A stretch of DNA of 10,348 nt from Desulfobulbaceae bacterium (GTDB taxonomy: Bacteria; Desulfobacterota; Desulfobulbia; Desulfobulbales; SURF-16): NCBI GenBank assembly GCA_024763115.1, contig JANTGB010000057.1:1-10348 (forward strand), given 5' to 3'. The first letter of the stretch is position 1. Each line of letters begins with the position of its first letter. Position numbers and translations under genes: made by a program. The notes beneath the pieces were generated by a model. That model searched no databases. It was not told where the DNA came from and was given only the letters and a program-made list of their open reading frames with translations. This document shows, in pieces, positions 1 through 7,098 of this stretch.

Positions 1-259
1 GGAGTCGAAGTTTATGCCCGTAGTATTGGTACCGGCCTTATCACGCACAGCTAAAGCGCACGGAGTCTCAATTCGTTCGTTTACCTCTGAACAGTTACAA
101 GGCAGCAGTTGTAGCAGTTTTTCGCCCCTACCTGAATAGTTACCTTATTTGTAGTTTATAACAATAATTATAGACATATTTATTCAGGTTTTGCCATGCA
201 ATTCTATTTTTTTTGGTTTTTTCTTTATCTTACCATTTCAGGAGGTTATGTTAATCGTA
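1..259. other. Left intergenic region, AT-rich, no gene recognised
   Basis: No coding region here can be supported. The first ~60 bases could be the tail of a gene cut by the window edge, since frame 1 stays open for 17 codons to a TAA at 52-54, but that is too short to identify. Two related 12-mers, CTGAACAGTTAC (87-98) and CTGAATAGTTAC (132-143), lie in the same orientation 45 bp apart. They resemble the ends of the repeat elements further along the window. From about 144 the sequence becomes very AT-rich with long T runs, which is typical of a promoter-bearing spacer. Confidence 0.5.
87..143 (+). repeat. Pair of CTGAAYAGTTAC end-motifs
   Basis: CTGAACAGTTAC at 87-98 and CTGAATAGTTAC at 132-143 are direct copies differing at one base. 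The same TGARYAGTTAC word recurs as ATGAGTAGTTAC (409-420; minus strand at 8768-8779 and 10210-10221) and as GTGAGCAGTTAC (8914-8925). This suggests one family of repeat ends scattered through the window. They may be REP-like or MITE-like termini, but that is inference. Confidence 0.5.
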
Positions 260-265
260 TATAAT
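237..265 (+). promoter_or_regulatory. Candidate sigma70-type promoter
   Basis: A perfect TATAAT lies at 260-265. Seventeen bases upstream is a weak -35, TTCAGG at 237-242, matching three of six consensus positions. Transcription would start near 272, just before the hairpin-rich stretch that ends in a terminator-like structure. The -10 is good but the region is AT-rich, so chance matches are possible. Confidence 0.4.
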
Positions 266-271
266 TTCTCC

Positions 272-371
272 ATATATGGTGGTGGCACCCAAACCGCAGG
301 TTTGATTGAGCGCAGCCGAGACCTACAATTCAACAGGCGATCATTGTTGAGCTGCCGGAGGTCTCTTTTTT
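272..371 (+). ncRNA. Putative ~100-nt structured RNA or attenuated leader
   Basis: Between the TATAAT box and the T run, the sequence folds into consecutive hairpins. GGTG/CACC lies at 278-289. A perfect CAAACC-gca-GGTTTG stem lies at 290-304. The larger terminator hairpin at 318-365 is followed by six T. Promoter, structured body and intrinsic terminator are spaced as in a small RNA of about 100 nt. Equally, it could be a 5' leader that attenuates transcription into the Nudix gene 80 bp downstream. It matches no riboswitch or housekeeping RNA that I can recognise. The GGTGGCACC word resembles part of a T-box motif, but the rest of that architecture is missing. Confidence 0.4.
318..371 (+). 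terminator. Intrinsic terminator or attenuator hairpin
   Basis: GAGACCT (318-324) pairs perfectly with AGGTCTC (359-365), and TTTTTT (366-371) follows at once. An inner stem, TCAACA (330-335) with TGTTGA (345-350), extends the hairpin through an internal loop. The T run is on the plus strand, so the structure would stop plus-strand transcription before the Nudix gene. Whether termination is constitutive (ending a small RNA) or conditional cannot be told from the sequence. Confidence 0.65.
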
Positions 372-394
372 CAAGCGAAGTCTTGGAAAAAGCG

Positions 395-420
395 TAGGCG
401 CTTACCCCATGAGTAGTTAC
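395..420 (+). repeat. Leader repeat copy 1: AGG + ATG block before the Nudix gene
   Basis: TAGG (395-398) is followed by a variable triplet and TTACCCCATGAGTAGTTAC (402-420). The 19-base core is identical to minus-strand copies at 8768-8786 and 10210-10228, where it holds the start codons of two ABC transporter genes. In this copy the TAGG lies in the loop of a small AAGCG/CGCTT hairpin (390-403). The sequence upstream (AAGCGAAGT at 373-381) also resembles that upstream of the 8768 copy, with a short insertion. The long hairpin that precedes the other two copies is absent here. Confidence 0.75.
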
Positions 421-444
421 ACTAAAACTTTAAAAAACAATTAA
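409..444 (+). CDS. Possible 11-residue leader peptide MSSYTKTLKNN
   Basis: The ATG inside leader repeat copy 1 opens a short frame that reads MSSYTKTLKNN and stops at TAA (442-444), 5 bases before the Nudix ATG. The upstream AGG (396-398) is 10 bases from this ATG. The Nudix ATG has no good Shine-Dalgarno of its own, only an A-rich AAGAAAT, so termination-reinitiation from this short frame is plausible. The two other copies of the repeat use the same ATG as the start of full-length proteins. It may instead be a chance product of the repeat having landed here. Confidence 0.3.
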   Translation: MSSYTKTLKNN

Positions 445-449
445 GAAAT

Positions 450-911
450 ATGAATAGACCAGCACAGTATTTCAGGGCCGGGGCCGGGGCGATGATTATT
501 AACAACAAAGGGCTTGTCCTTGGCCTGGAACGGGACGATATCCCCGGTTCCTGGCAGATGGTTCAGGGCGGGCTGGACAGCTTTGAGGAGCCGTTGGCCT
601 CCGCCTTAAGAGAAACAGCCGAGGAAACAGGAATCCGGGAAAGGGATCTTGAACTAATTGATTCATATCCTGAGCCCCTGGCTTATGAGCTTCCAGCTGC
701 GGCAAGGACTATGCTAATGGGGCGGGGCCAGGTACAATTCTGGTATCTGTTTAAATTCAGCGGCAATGACAAGGTTATTGATGTTATAAGCGGTAAGGAA
801 TTTCGTGACTGGCAGTGGATAAGATTTCAGGAGCTTTTGCCGCAGGTTGTCGATTTTCGCCGTCCCCTTTATCGTAAACTTGCCGAGAGATTTCAAAAAT
901 ACATTTTATGA
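450..911 (+). CDS. Nudix hydrolase, RppH-like
   Basis: A 153-residue protein with a complete Nudix box matching GX5EX7REUXEEXGU: G40, E46, R54-E55, E58-E59, G61. The two glutamates of the REXXEE core bind the catalytic divalent metal in this superfamily. The GSWQMVQGGLD run before the box, and the C-terminal VVDFRRPLYRKLAERF, resemble RppH-type RNA pyrophosphohydrolases and dinucleoside polyphosphate hydrolases. RppH removes pyrophosphate from the 5' end of mRNA and triggers decay in the cytoplasm. Length suits that group. There is no signal peptide. The gene stands alone on the plus strand, convergent with the large operon. Expression is probably affected by the terminator-like hairpin at 318-371 and the short frame at 409-444. 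The Nudix assignment is firm; the exact substrate is inference. Confidence 0.9.
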   Translation: MNRPAQYFRAGAGAMIINNKGLVLGLERDDIPGSWQMVQGGLDSFEEPLASALRETAEETGIRERDLELIDSYPEPLAYELPAAARTMLMGRGQVQFWYLFKFSGNDKVIDVISGKEFRDWQWIRFQELLPQVVDFRRPLYRKLAERFQKYIL

Positions 912-1030
912 TAAATCAAGAGGTTATTTAAATAGTAAATAAATTGCCCGTTTCGGCCGAACCATTTTCCCCGGCTCATCGTGCAGAACGGAATAATGGC
1001 CGGGATCAACTACAGGCCCCATACCCTGAT

Positions 1031-1060
1031 CTGCCGGGATTGCCGGGGCAATTCCGGTAG
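1031..1060. repeat. GC-rich hairpin in convergent spacer
   Basis: A nearly continuous stem of 13 pairs (two G-T) with a CGGG loop: CTGCCGGGATTGC on the left faces a matching right arm ending CCGGTAG. It may act as a 3'-end stabiliser or part of a bidirectional stop for the two convergent transcripts, but lacks the T run of an intrinsic terminator. Confidence 0.45.
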
Positions 1061-1174
1061 GCAATCATGGATTCAAGGGACCCGGCGTGGACCTGCACTC
1101 CGGAAAACAGTGTTCTCATGTATCAGGGCCTGGTAAGGCCGGTTAATATTAACACAGTAATTCGCAAGGATAGC

Positions 1175-1201
1175 TGAAAATGAGCCGTAGCTTCATTTTC
1201 A
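1175..1201. repeat. Inverted repeat TGAAAATGA/TCATTTTCA
   Basis: Perfect 9-bp arms (1175-1183 and 1193-1201) with a 9-base spacer lie 57 bases past the hybrid kinase stop. On the minus strand this could be a weak transcript end for the operon, but no T run follows on either strand. It could also be a protein-binding site. Confidence 0.35.
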
Positions 1202-1257
1202 ACCTGCTTACTCCGGGGCCCATTAGAAGGTGCCGGTTAATAAAACAGTTGGCCGGG

Positions 1258-2859
1258 TTAATTAGCCAGCTCCTGCAAAATAGCCTGTCCCAGCCGTAAA
1301 AAGGTATAGGGCTTTTTTAAAAACCGACCGGCCCCTTGGGCCTGGGCCTTTTTCACCTCGTCTGTTTCTGAAAATCCACTGGCAATAACCGCCTTCTGGC
1401 CGGGATGAATCTTGCTGATTCGTTCATAGGTCTCTCTACCATTAATCCCCGGTTCCATTACCATATCAAGCAGGAGCAGATCAACGCCGTGATCATGGAG
1501 ATACTCCAAAGCAGCCTCGCCGCCGGCCACGGCCTCAGGTTTGTATCCCAGTATTTTCAACATTGAACAGGCAATATCACGCTGGGACTGCTCATCATCA
1601 ATTACCAGCACACTCTGTCCCGCGCCCTGCAGATCATCAATTTTTACCGCCAGTTTTTCAGATTCTACATCCTGCCGGCAGGCAGGAAAATAAAGATCAA
1701 ACCTGGTACCGTTATCACCTGTTATAACATCAATGTATCCATCATGATCCTGGACAGTATTCCAGACCACGGCCAGGCCGAGTCCGGTTCCGCTTCTGCC
1801 CATGATCTTCTTGGTGTAAAAGGGCTCAAAGATATGCTCAAGATCATCAGGGCTGATACCGGGGCCGGTGTCCATTACTGAAAGCACAACATACTCGCCG
1901 AGACGTACGTCATCATAACCTTTAAGCGGTCGGTCAAGATAACGATTTTTCGTGATAATTGTCATTTCTCCCGGAGGTTTCACCGCCTCCAGTGCGTTAA
2001 CGGTTAAATTGAGCAAACATTTACGAATATGGACCAGAGAACCTTTTATATTAAAAAGATCAAGGGCCGGACAGCTTTTGAAATTAATTCCCGGGGTCAG
2101 GGTCAAGTGGCGTTTAAATTCCGGTGAGCCAAGGAATTCCTCTGTCAGCTTATTTAAATTGCAAACTTTTTTGACTGCCGCCACCCCGCGGGCCACGGTC
2201 AGGAGATCGGCCACGACGGCCACAGCCCGTTCTCCAGCATCTTGAATTGTCTTAAGAGGTTTTTCCAGCGGACTTTCAGGCGGAAGATCGAGCAGCAGCA
2301 ATTCGGGATAACTGGTAATACCGGAAAGGATATTATTAAGGTCATGGGCCACCCCGCCGGCCATAAGGCCAATGGCTTCCATCTTCTGGGAGCGTTGCGC
2401 TATCTTCTCCATCCTGGCCCGTTCCGCTTCCTTTTTCATGAGAGCGGTATTGCTCAATTCCAGTTTATGCTGAAGCCGCCACTGCTCCACCGCTCCCTCC
2501 AGGCTTATCCGGAGAATTTCATGATTAATCGGTTTCTGGAGGAAATCAACGGCTCCAAGTTTCATAGCCTTAACCGCAGTTTCCACATCCCCATGAGCTG
2601 TTATGACTATGATCCTGGTTGCCGGAAATTCCTCAAGTACCTTTTCGGTCAACTCAAGACCGCTCATTCCCGGCATCTTGATGTCGGTAACCAGAATTTC
2701 CACCGGCCCTTTATGAAAAATATCCATTGCTTCCGATCCCGAGGAGACGGCAATCATCTCATAGGGGCTTTTTCGCAGGGCATAAAGCAAAAGTTCCGTT
2801 ACATCCGGTTCATCATCTACAAAAAGAACCTTAATTTGTCTGTCAGGGATATTATTCAT
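1258..2859 (-). CDS. Hybrid response regulator / histidine kinase (REC-HisKA-HATPase-REC)
   Basis: A 533-residue cytoplasmic protein with no membrane segment. The N-terminal receiver (about 9-125) has the acidic pair D15-D16, phospho-acceptor D59 in LVTDIKMPG, T87 and K109. A short linker leads to a kinase core: H-box with H172 in AGGVAHDLNN, N-box near N284-N288, G1 D330-TGPG, and G2 GTGLGLA at 357-363. A second receiver (about 416-530) has D421-D422, D465 in LLLDMVMEPGINGRETYE, S494 and K515/K516. All phosphotransfer residues are present, so it should act as a phosphorelay component. There is no DNA-binding or other output domain, so the final target is not encoded beside it. It starts 17 bases after the upstream kinase stop, with AAGAAG as ribosome-binding site. 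It is probably the partner of that kinase through its first receiver. Confidence 0.92.
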   Translation of the reverse strand: MNNIPDRQIKVLFVDDEPDVTELLLYALRKSPYEMIAVSSGSEAMDIFHKGPVEILVTDIKMPGMSGLELTEKVLEEFPATRIIVITAHGDVETAVKAMKLGAVDFLQKPINHEILRISLEGAVEQWRLQHKLELSNTALMKKEAERARMEKIAQRSQKMEAIGLMAGGVAHDLNNILSGITSYPELLLLDLPPESPLEKPLKTIQDAGERAVAVVADLLTVARGVAAVKKVCNLNKLTEEFLGSPEFKRHLTLTPGINFKSCPALDLFNIKGSLVHIRKCLLNLTVNALEAVKPPGEMTIITKNRYLDRPLKGYDDVRLGEYVVLSVMDTGPGISPDDLEHIFEPFYTKKIMGRSGTGLGLAVVWNTVQDHDGYIDVITGDNGTRFDLYFPACRQDVESEKLAVKIDDLQGAGQSVLVIDDEQSQRDIACSMLKILGYKPEAVAGGEAALEYLHDHGVDLLLLDMVMEPGINGRETYERISKIHPGQKAVIASGFSETDEVKKAQAQGAGRFLKKPYTFLRLGQAILQELAN

Positions 2860-2876
2860 AACATCTTCTTTTTTAT

Positions 2877-4421
2877 CTATAACTCCAGGCTTTCGGGTTC
2901 AGGCTTATGGTGTCGGGCAACAGCATCCATCTTAAGCCTGAAGACACTGCCCTCTCCCGCCACGCTGGAAATTTCAATTTTAAAGCCGAATTCCGAGGCA
3001 ATTCCATAGGCAATAGAAAGTCCCAGACCGGTTCCCTTATCAGGAGGTTTAGTTGTAAAAAAAGGGTCAAGACAACGTTCCTGCTCCTCCCTGTTCATTC
3101 CCCTGCCATTATCAATTACTTCAAGGATTACCTTGTTTTCCGACTTTTCCTGATAAAGTTTTATTTTAATAACCTTTTCATAAGCAGGATCAAATTCCCC
3201 AGGCTGATATTTGTTGTCTACCGCATAGCGGGCATTAGCCAGCAGGTTTATTACAATCTGCTGAAATTTCTGCGCTTCCGTCCTGACTTTCGGCAAATTA
3301 TCCGCTATTTCAATATCAGCCCTTATCTTGCGTTGATGAAACTGTTCATTAAAAAAACTGAGACATTCTTCCAGAGGCTGCCGCAGGTCAACGGCTATGG
3401 CCTCGGTTCCCAGGTCATATCGGGCAAACGTCCGAATATTATTAATAATTGCCGTGGCTCGATCAATCTGAGGCTCAATCTTACCGGCAATGGTCAGCAC
3501 TTCACGCCGATCCATGTCATCATTTTCCATCTCTTCGGCCAGAATAGCGGCAGCAGTCTTGATTATCTGCATGGGTTGTCCCAGTTCATGGGCAATGCCG
3601 GCGGCAAGTTCTCCCAGGGCAACCAGCCGACCGGCATGGGCAAGCTGCATCTGCTTTTCCTTTAGTTCGCCGGTTCTCTCTTCTACCCGTTTTTCCAGCT
3701 CATTTCTGGCCTTGAGCAGCTGCCTGTTTAACAGATCTTGTTTGTCGGCGAAATCGTAAATGCTGGCGATCATAGCATTTCCGGCTCTGGCTATATGAGA
3801 AATTTCATCTTTTTTTTCAGGAAGATAAGGCAAATGCGTCTTTTTCCTGTCCGGGGAAAAGGAATGCATCTGTCGGGCAAGTTCCCCCAGAGGTTTAAGC
3901 GATACGGTCAGAAAGCGAATCAGGTAAGCGGCAAAAAACAGATAAATAACCAGCAGGATGGCAAGATTGCGGTAATACTTTAACATCATGGCCCGATAGT
4001 GTTCCCTGGAATAAGTCACGGTCAATTTACCTATACCCTCTTCTGTTGCCGGATCCGTTATAGCCATACTGCGGGAGAACCCCTCCGACATGTTATCTTT
4101 CTCCGCATGAGAACAGGAAAACACCTCGCCTTTTGTCTTGCTGCTGATTTGAACCTGAAGAACATTCTTGTTTTTCAAGAGATTATCACCTGTCTCCCCG
4201 ACTGCTTCATAAAACTCATAACTCAAATTAACCCCCAGGGTCTGCAGTGCGTCCTTCATTATAGTGGTGAGCCGTTCCTGTTCCAGTTCCTGGTATTCCC
4301 GGTGCACGAAACGGGTATTAACTATGCCGAGAAGAGTCACCAGCCCCAAAGAAGAAAGGATTATCCGCAAGGTTATTTTAAAGACTATGGAATGTCGATC
4401 TATTCCGGGAAACAGGCTCAT
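2877..4421 (-). CDS. Membrane sensor histidine kinase
   Basis: A 514-residue inner-membrane kinase. Membrane segment 1 is about 14-36 and segment 2 about 151-173, bracketing a ~110-residue periplasmic sensor domain. A HAMP-like stretch (174-228) and a coiled coil (229-262, RNELEKRVEERTGEL) follow. The catalytic core is complete: H278 in AAGIAHELGQPMQ, N-box N392-N396, G1 D437-NGRG, F-box FFTTK (454-458) and G2 GTGLGLS (463-469). The family autophosphorylates on the histidine in response to a signal sensed by the outer domain. The gene starts 13 bases after the YfiR-like gene, with GGTGG as a possible ribosome-binding site. The N-terminal periplasmic region followed by HAMP resembles the layout of YfiN-type sensors, which are controlled by YfiR. 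Control by the neighbouring YfiR-like protein is therefore a reasonable inference. The ligand is unknown. Confidence 0.92.
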   Translation of the reverse strand: MSLFPGIDRHSIVFKITLRIILSSLGLVTLLGIVNTRFVHREYQELEQERLTTIMKDALQTLGVNLSYEFYEAVGETGDNLLKNKNVLQVQISSKTKGEVFSCSHAEKDNMSEGFSRSMAITDPATEEGIGKLTVTYSREHYRAMMLKYYRNLAILLVIYLFFAAYLIRFLTVSLKPLGELARQMHSFSPDRKKTHLPYLPEKKDEISHIARAGNAMIASIYDFADKQDLLNRQLLKARNELEKRVEERTGELKEKQMQLAHAGRLVALGELAAGIAHELGQPMQIIKTAAAILAEEMENDDMDRREVLTIAGKIEPQIDRATAIINNIRTFARYDLGTEAIAVDLRQPLEECLSFFNEQFHQRKIRADIEIADNLPKVRTEAQKFQQIVINLLANARYAVDNKYQPGEFDPAYEKVIKIKLYQEKSENKVILEVIDNGRGMNREEQERCLDPFFTTKPPDKGTGLGLSIAYGIASEFGFKIEISSVAGEGSVFRLKMDAVARHHKPEPESLEL

Positions 4422-4434
4422 CAGCCACCACCAG

Positions 4435-5007
4435 CTACTGTCCCTTATAGTACATTTTAGAAATTTTCATAATCACCGGCCGCAGGCTTATGTTTCTCCG
4501 GCGCAAGGCATCAAGATTTATCACCGGTCTGACTTTCTGACGAACCATAATGGAGATAACCGCCCCCAGGCGGAGATCAGAGGGCTCGAAAGAGAAAATC
4601 AATCTTTCATCTTGGAGCAATTCCAGCGCAGCGCAAACAGCAGTTTCCGAAGCAGGCATGAGATAAAAAATAGTTGCCCCTGAGGTAGAGTCGGGCAGTT
4701 CATCATAATAAAATTTTTTGACCTTAATCGGGTAGTTTCTAATTCCATCCGGGTATTTTGCCGATATATATTCTTTCAGTCGCTCTGCGGAAAAACGGCC
4801 TCTTTCTTCACAGACAACTCCAACCACTATGGCGCCATCCACCAGCTTCCGCTCAAACTGATAATCCATCAGCACGGTCTTGGGCAGCAGGGCGGCATGG
4901 ATCTTGAGCAGACCGTCATTCTCAGCTGCCTGGGCCGGAAAAGCTATAAGCAGCAGAAGCCAGCAGAGCCACCATGTTTTTATTAGTTTTGCCGACATGA
5001 CGACCAT
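4435..5007 (-). CDS. Secreted YfiR-like (DUF4154-type) protein
   Basis: A 190-residue protein with a signal peptide: basic start, hydrophobic WWLCWLLLLIAF (12-23), and probable cleavage after AQA near 28. The C-terminal half matches the YfiR pattern as I know it: a strand-rich segment about 139-155 (IFSFEPSDLRLGAVISIMV), then a block from V162 with INLDALRRRNISLRPVI, comparable to the INLDAARRAGLKISSKLL ending of YfiR proteins. The N-terminal WP-type motif usual in the family is not evident, so this is a divergent member. YfiR is a periplasmic repressor that binds the outer domain of the membrane cyclase YfiN. Here the downstream partner would be the histidine kinase. The start codon overlaps the TonB receptor stop by one base (TGATG), implying translational coupling; an in-frame ATG at codon 4 is an alternative start. 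The function is inference. Confidence 0.72.
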   Translation of the reverse strand: MVVMSAKLIKTWWLCWLLLLIAFPAQAAENDGLLKIHAALLPKTVLMDYQFERKLVDGAIVVGVVCEERGRFSAERLKEYISAKYPDGIRNYPIKVKKFYYDELPDSTSGATIFYLMPASETAVCAALELLQDERLIFSFEPSDLRLGAVISIMVRQKVRPVINLDALRRRNISLRPVIMKISKMYYKGQ

Positions 5008-6983
5008 CAGAACTCGCAGGAAATCTTAAATATAAAAGTTCGCCCATCCCGAGGATAATCATCCTCGAATGAATTGGCAGGGGCCGGAAATCGGACATCA
5101 TGATTGAAAATATTTTTTACTCCGGCAATAAAGGTGAAATTCCTGTAGTGCCGGCTCAACGTTTCATCAATGATGATATATCCGTCAAGGTTATCACGAT
5201 CATCCCCTGAGGCCCGATGCCGATCAGAAACAAAGCGCAAGCGGGTGGTCGAGGTAAGGGCAAAGGCAAAGGTATGCATTAAACTGAAATTCCCCATCCA
5301 GCCGGCAATATCCGGGAGTTTTTCCTCCTCATCATCCATGCCGTATACATAGGACAGCCCCAACTCAACCTCTGTCCCGGCTGCCGGACTATGGTTTAAA
5401 AAAAACTCTCCACCCCAGAAGGTCTGCCGTCCCCCCTGGGTATAGCTGACATCTGCCGGTGAATAAACAATCAGGTCACTCAGCTGGGACCAGTAGACAT
5501 TAAATCCCAGCCGTTTATTTGTCCCGGAATTAAAGACAAGCCCGAGTTCAATGGTATCTGATGTCTCAGCGTCAAGATCATTTTTTTCAACACAGGGGGT
5601 GGGAACATTGATATAGAGTTCAATCCAGGAAGGAACGCGATAGGCCCGGGAATACATGGCCTTGAAATTAAGCTCATCATTCAGGCGATAGACCAGCCCC
5701 AGGCGGGGATTAAAGGTGTCGTCAATCTCTGAATAGAAGTCATACCTGAGGCCGAAAGAAAATTCCAGGGCATCGTTAAGTTGAAAATTATCATTAAAAT
5801 AGAGGCTGTATACCTGTCTTGACCTGTCCGGTTTAATAATCTGATCCGGCATGAGAAGATGTTCCGGTTGAGACTCAATATATGTCTTGAATTCTCCCTT
5901 GTCCTGCTGATTGTCTGCAAATCGGACACCACCTATTATTTCATGACTTGAAATCTCGGCAAGAAGTGAAAGGTCGGCGTACAGCTTATCTTCGCTGTAA
6001 TCAACACGATACATCCCATACCCTGCCGGGGTTCTAAAGGCCCGGGCTTCAAGATCCTGATTATAATAACTGTAGCCGGCCTTGAGCTTGTAGTCTATCT
6101 TTGGAAGAAGCTGGTTTACATATTGAAGTTCGGTGAGAAAAGTTGTGCTGATAATGCCTTTTTTATCACTATTCGGGACAAAATTATAATATTTGCCGCC
6201 AAAGGCTATACCATCCTGGGAACGTTTAAATCTGCTGATAAATTGCAGATGGTTATCACGTGCAGATAAACCAACGGAATAATCCTTTACGGATTCATCA
6301 CTTTCACCAAAAGCGCCCTTTTTGTCAGGCCCGGCATCAATCTCTTTATCTCCCCTGGTATAATACCCATCCAGGGCCAGGTGCCACCTGTCATTTATGT
6401 TATTACTTAAGAGCATTCCGCCCTTGTAGGTGTCATGAGAGGAAAGAGAACCAAAGACATTTGAGTGGCTGCTTTCATCAGCTGACTTAGTGACTATATT
6501 AACGACCCCGCTCATTGCCCCGGAACCATATAAAACCGCGCCGGGCCCCCTGATTACCTCGATACGATCAACCAGCTCAATGGGAAAATCGTAATAATAG
6601 TAAACAGAACCGCGAAAATTATTGTTGATGTCAATTCCGTCTATCAGCAGCTTAACCTTGCCCTTTTCCTTAACTCCTCGGAAAATAAGTTGCTTTGCCC
6701 CGGTTGCCTCCATAAAGAGTTCAACCCCGGGCACCAGGGCCATGGCCTCGAAAACCGTATCAATCCCGAGACGCGAAAGCTCATCATGATGAAGCACTGT
6801 GACAAAGGCGGGGATAAAATCAATGTTGAGCTTCGCTTCGGCGGCAATATTGCTGGATTCTTCTATGCCCTGGGAGAAGAGTTCTTCATAAGAGTTATCA
6901 GCAGGTGATTGTCCGGCCTGCAGGGGGCTGATCCAAGCGAGGCTGAGGAATATACAAAAAAAATGTCTTGTTATTTGCCGCAT
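5007..6983 (-). CDS. TonB-dependent outer-membrane receptor
   Basis: A 658-residue protein, normal for a TonB-dependent receptor. The start at 6983 is chosen because it gives a clean signal peptide, MRQITRHFFCIFLSLAWISPLQA, with cleavage near 23; the frame stays open upstream but would lose that. The plug domain spans about 55-168 with typical words: LLIDGIDIN (112-120), VDRIEVIRGPGAVLYGSGAMSG (138-159) and VVNIVTK (160-166). The rest is beta-strand-rich barrel ending in phenylalanine (KISCEF), as outer-membrane barrels do. No clear TonB box is seen. Such receptors import siderophores, cobalamin, metals or sugars using TonB energy. Nothing here fixes the substrate; no periplasmic binding protein or import-type permease lies next to it. 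Its company with a YfiR-like protein and a kinase suggests a ligand-sensing role or regulated uptake. Confidence 0.93.
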   Translation of the reverse strand: MRQITRHFFCIFLSLAWISPLQAGQSPADNSYEELFSQGIEESSNIAAEAKLNIDFIPAFVTVLHHDELSRLGIDTVFEAMALVPGVELFMEATGAKQLIFRGVKEKGKVKLLIDGIDINNNFRGSVYYYYDFPIELVDRIEVIRGPGAVLYGSGAMSGVVNIVTKSADESSHSNVFGSLSSHDTYKGGMLLSNNINDRWHLALDGYYTRGDKEIDAGPDKKGAFGESDESVKDYSVGLSARDNHLQFISRFKRSQDGIAFGGKYYNFVPNSDKKGIISTTFLTELQYVNQLLPKIDYKLKAGYSYYNQDLEARAFRTPAGYGMYRVDYSEDKLYADLSLLAEISSHEIIGGVRFADNQQDKGEFKTYIESQPEHLLMPDQIIKPDRSRQVYSLYFNDNFQLNDALEFSFGLRYDFYSEIDDTFNPRLGLVYRLNDELNFKAMYSRAYRVPSWIELYINVPTPCVEKNDLDAETSDTIELGLVFNSGTNKRLGFNVYWSQLSDLIVYSPADVSYTQGGRQTFWGGEFFLNHSPAAGTEVELGLSYVYGMDDEEEKLPDIAGWMGNFSLMHTFAFALTSTTRLRFVSDRHRASGDDRDNLDGYIIIDETLSRHYRNFTFIAGVKNIFNHDVRFPAPANSFEDDYPRDGRTFIFKISCEF

Positions 6984-7054
6984 AATAGCCAACCAGCTTA
7001 TTGGATAAAATGTTAAGAAGTTACAAATTTTCATCCTGAAAATTTTAATGTTAT

Positions 7055-7084
7055 AGTTTAGACAGCTTAGGCATAAAGGGTCAA
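7055..7084 (-). promoter_or_regulatory. Possible internal promoter before the TonB receptor
   Basis: On the minus strand TTGACC (plus coordinates 7079-7084) is followed after 18 bases by TAAACT (7055-7060). Both are fair matches to sigma70 elements. The ~115-base gap between the barrel gene stop and the receptor start is the largest within the run apart from the element between the two ABC genes. It may let the receptor and sensing genes be expressed separately. Sequence-only call with weak support. Confidence 0.3.
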
Positions 7085-7098
7085 GAAATAAATATCCT

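Larger units (their letters stand above)
912..1257. other. Convergent intergenic spacer with hairpins
   Basis: No gene is visible between the Nudix stop and the stop of the hybrid kinase. The spacer holds an imperfect hairpin (962-999, CCATT/AATGG ends), a strong GC hairpin (1031-1060), a GGCCT/AGGCC stem (1127-1140), a perfect GTTAATATTAAC palindrome (1142-1153) and an AT-rich inverted repeat (1175-1201). GCCGGTTAATA occurs twice (1138-1148, 1232-1242), with a near copy overlapping the hybrid kinase stop at ~1252. None of the stems is followed by a T tract, so classical intrinsic terminators are not obvious for either convergent gene. Confidence 0.6.

Noticed and set aside
1..54. Seventeen-codon open end in frame 1 (ending GTGLITHS) that might be the C-terminus of a gene cut by the window
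   Set aside because: Too short to match any family and another frame is also open to 139; nothing distinguishes it from chance.
283..298. TGGCAC followed by GCA at sigma54 -24/-12 spacing
   Set aside because: The -12 element has CC in place of TT and the site lies inside the hairpins just ahead of the terminator, so a useful start there is unlikely.
278..300. GGTGGCACC resembling part of a T-box antiterminator motif
   Set aside because: The ACCGCG continuation is interrupted, there is no specifier stem, the terminator does not compete with it, and a Nudix gene is not a T-box target.
191..397. 68-residue plus-strand frame (or 49 residues from the ATG at 248)
   Set aside because: It runs straight through the structured RNA and terminator hairpin, resembles no protein I know, and the AGGAGG before the inner ATG is too close for normal initiation.
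272..420. Retron-type non-coding RNA
   Set aside because: No reverse transcriptase is in the window and the flanking a1/a2 inverted repeats are missing.
2242..3009. Long plus-strand frame of 255 residues and similar frames opposite the kinase genes
   Set aside because: They are antisense to genes with complete domain motifs and have no recognisable domain or ribosome-binding site.
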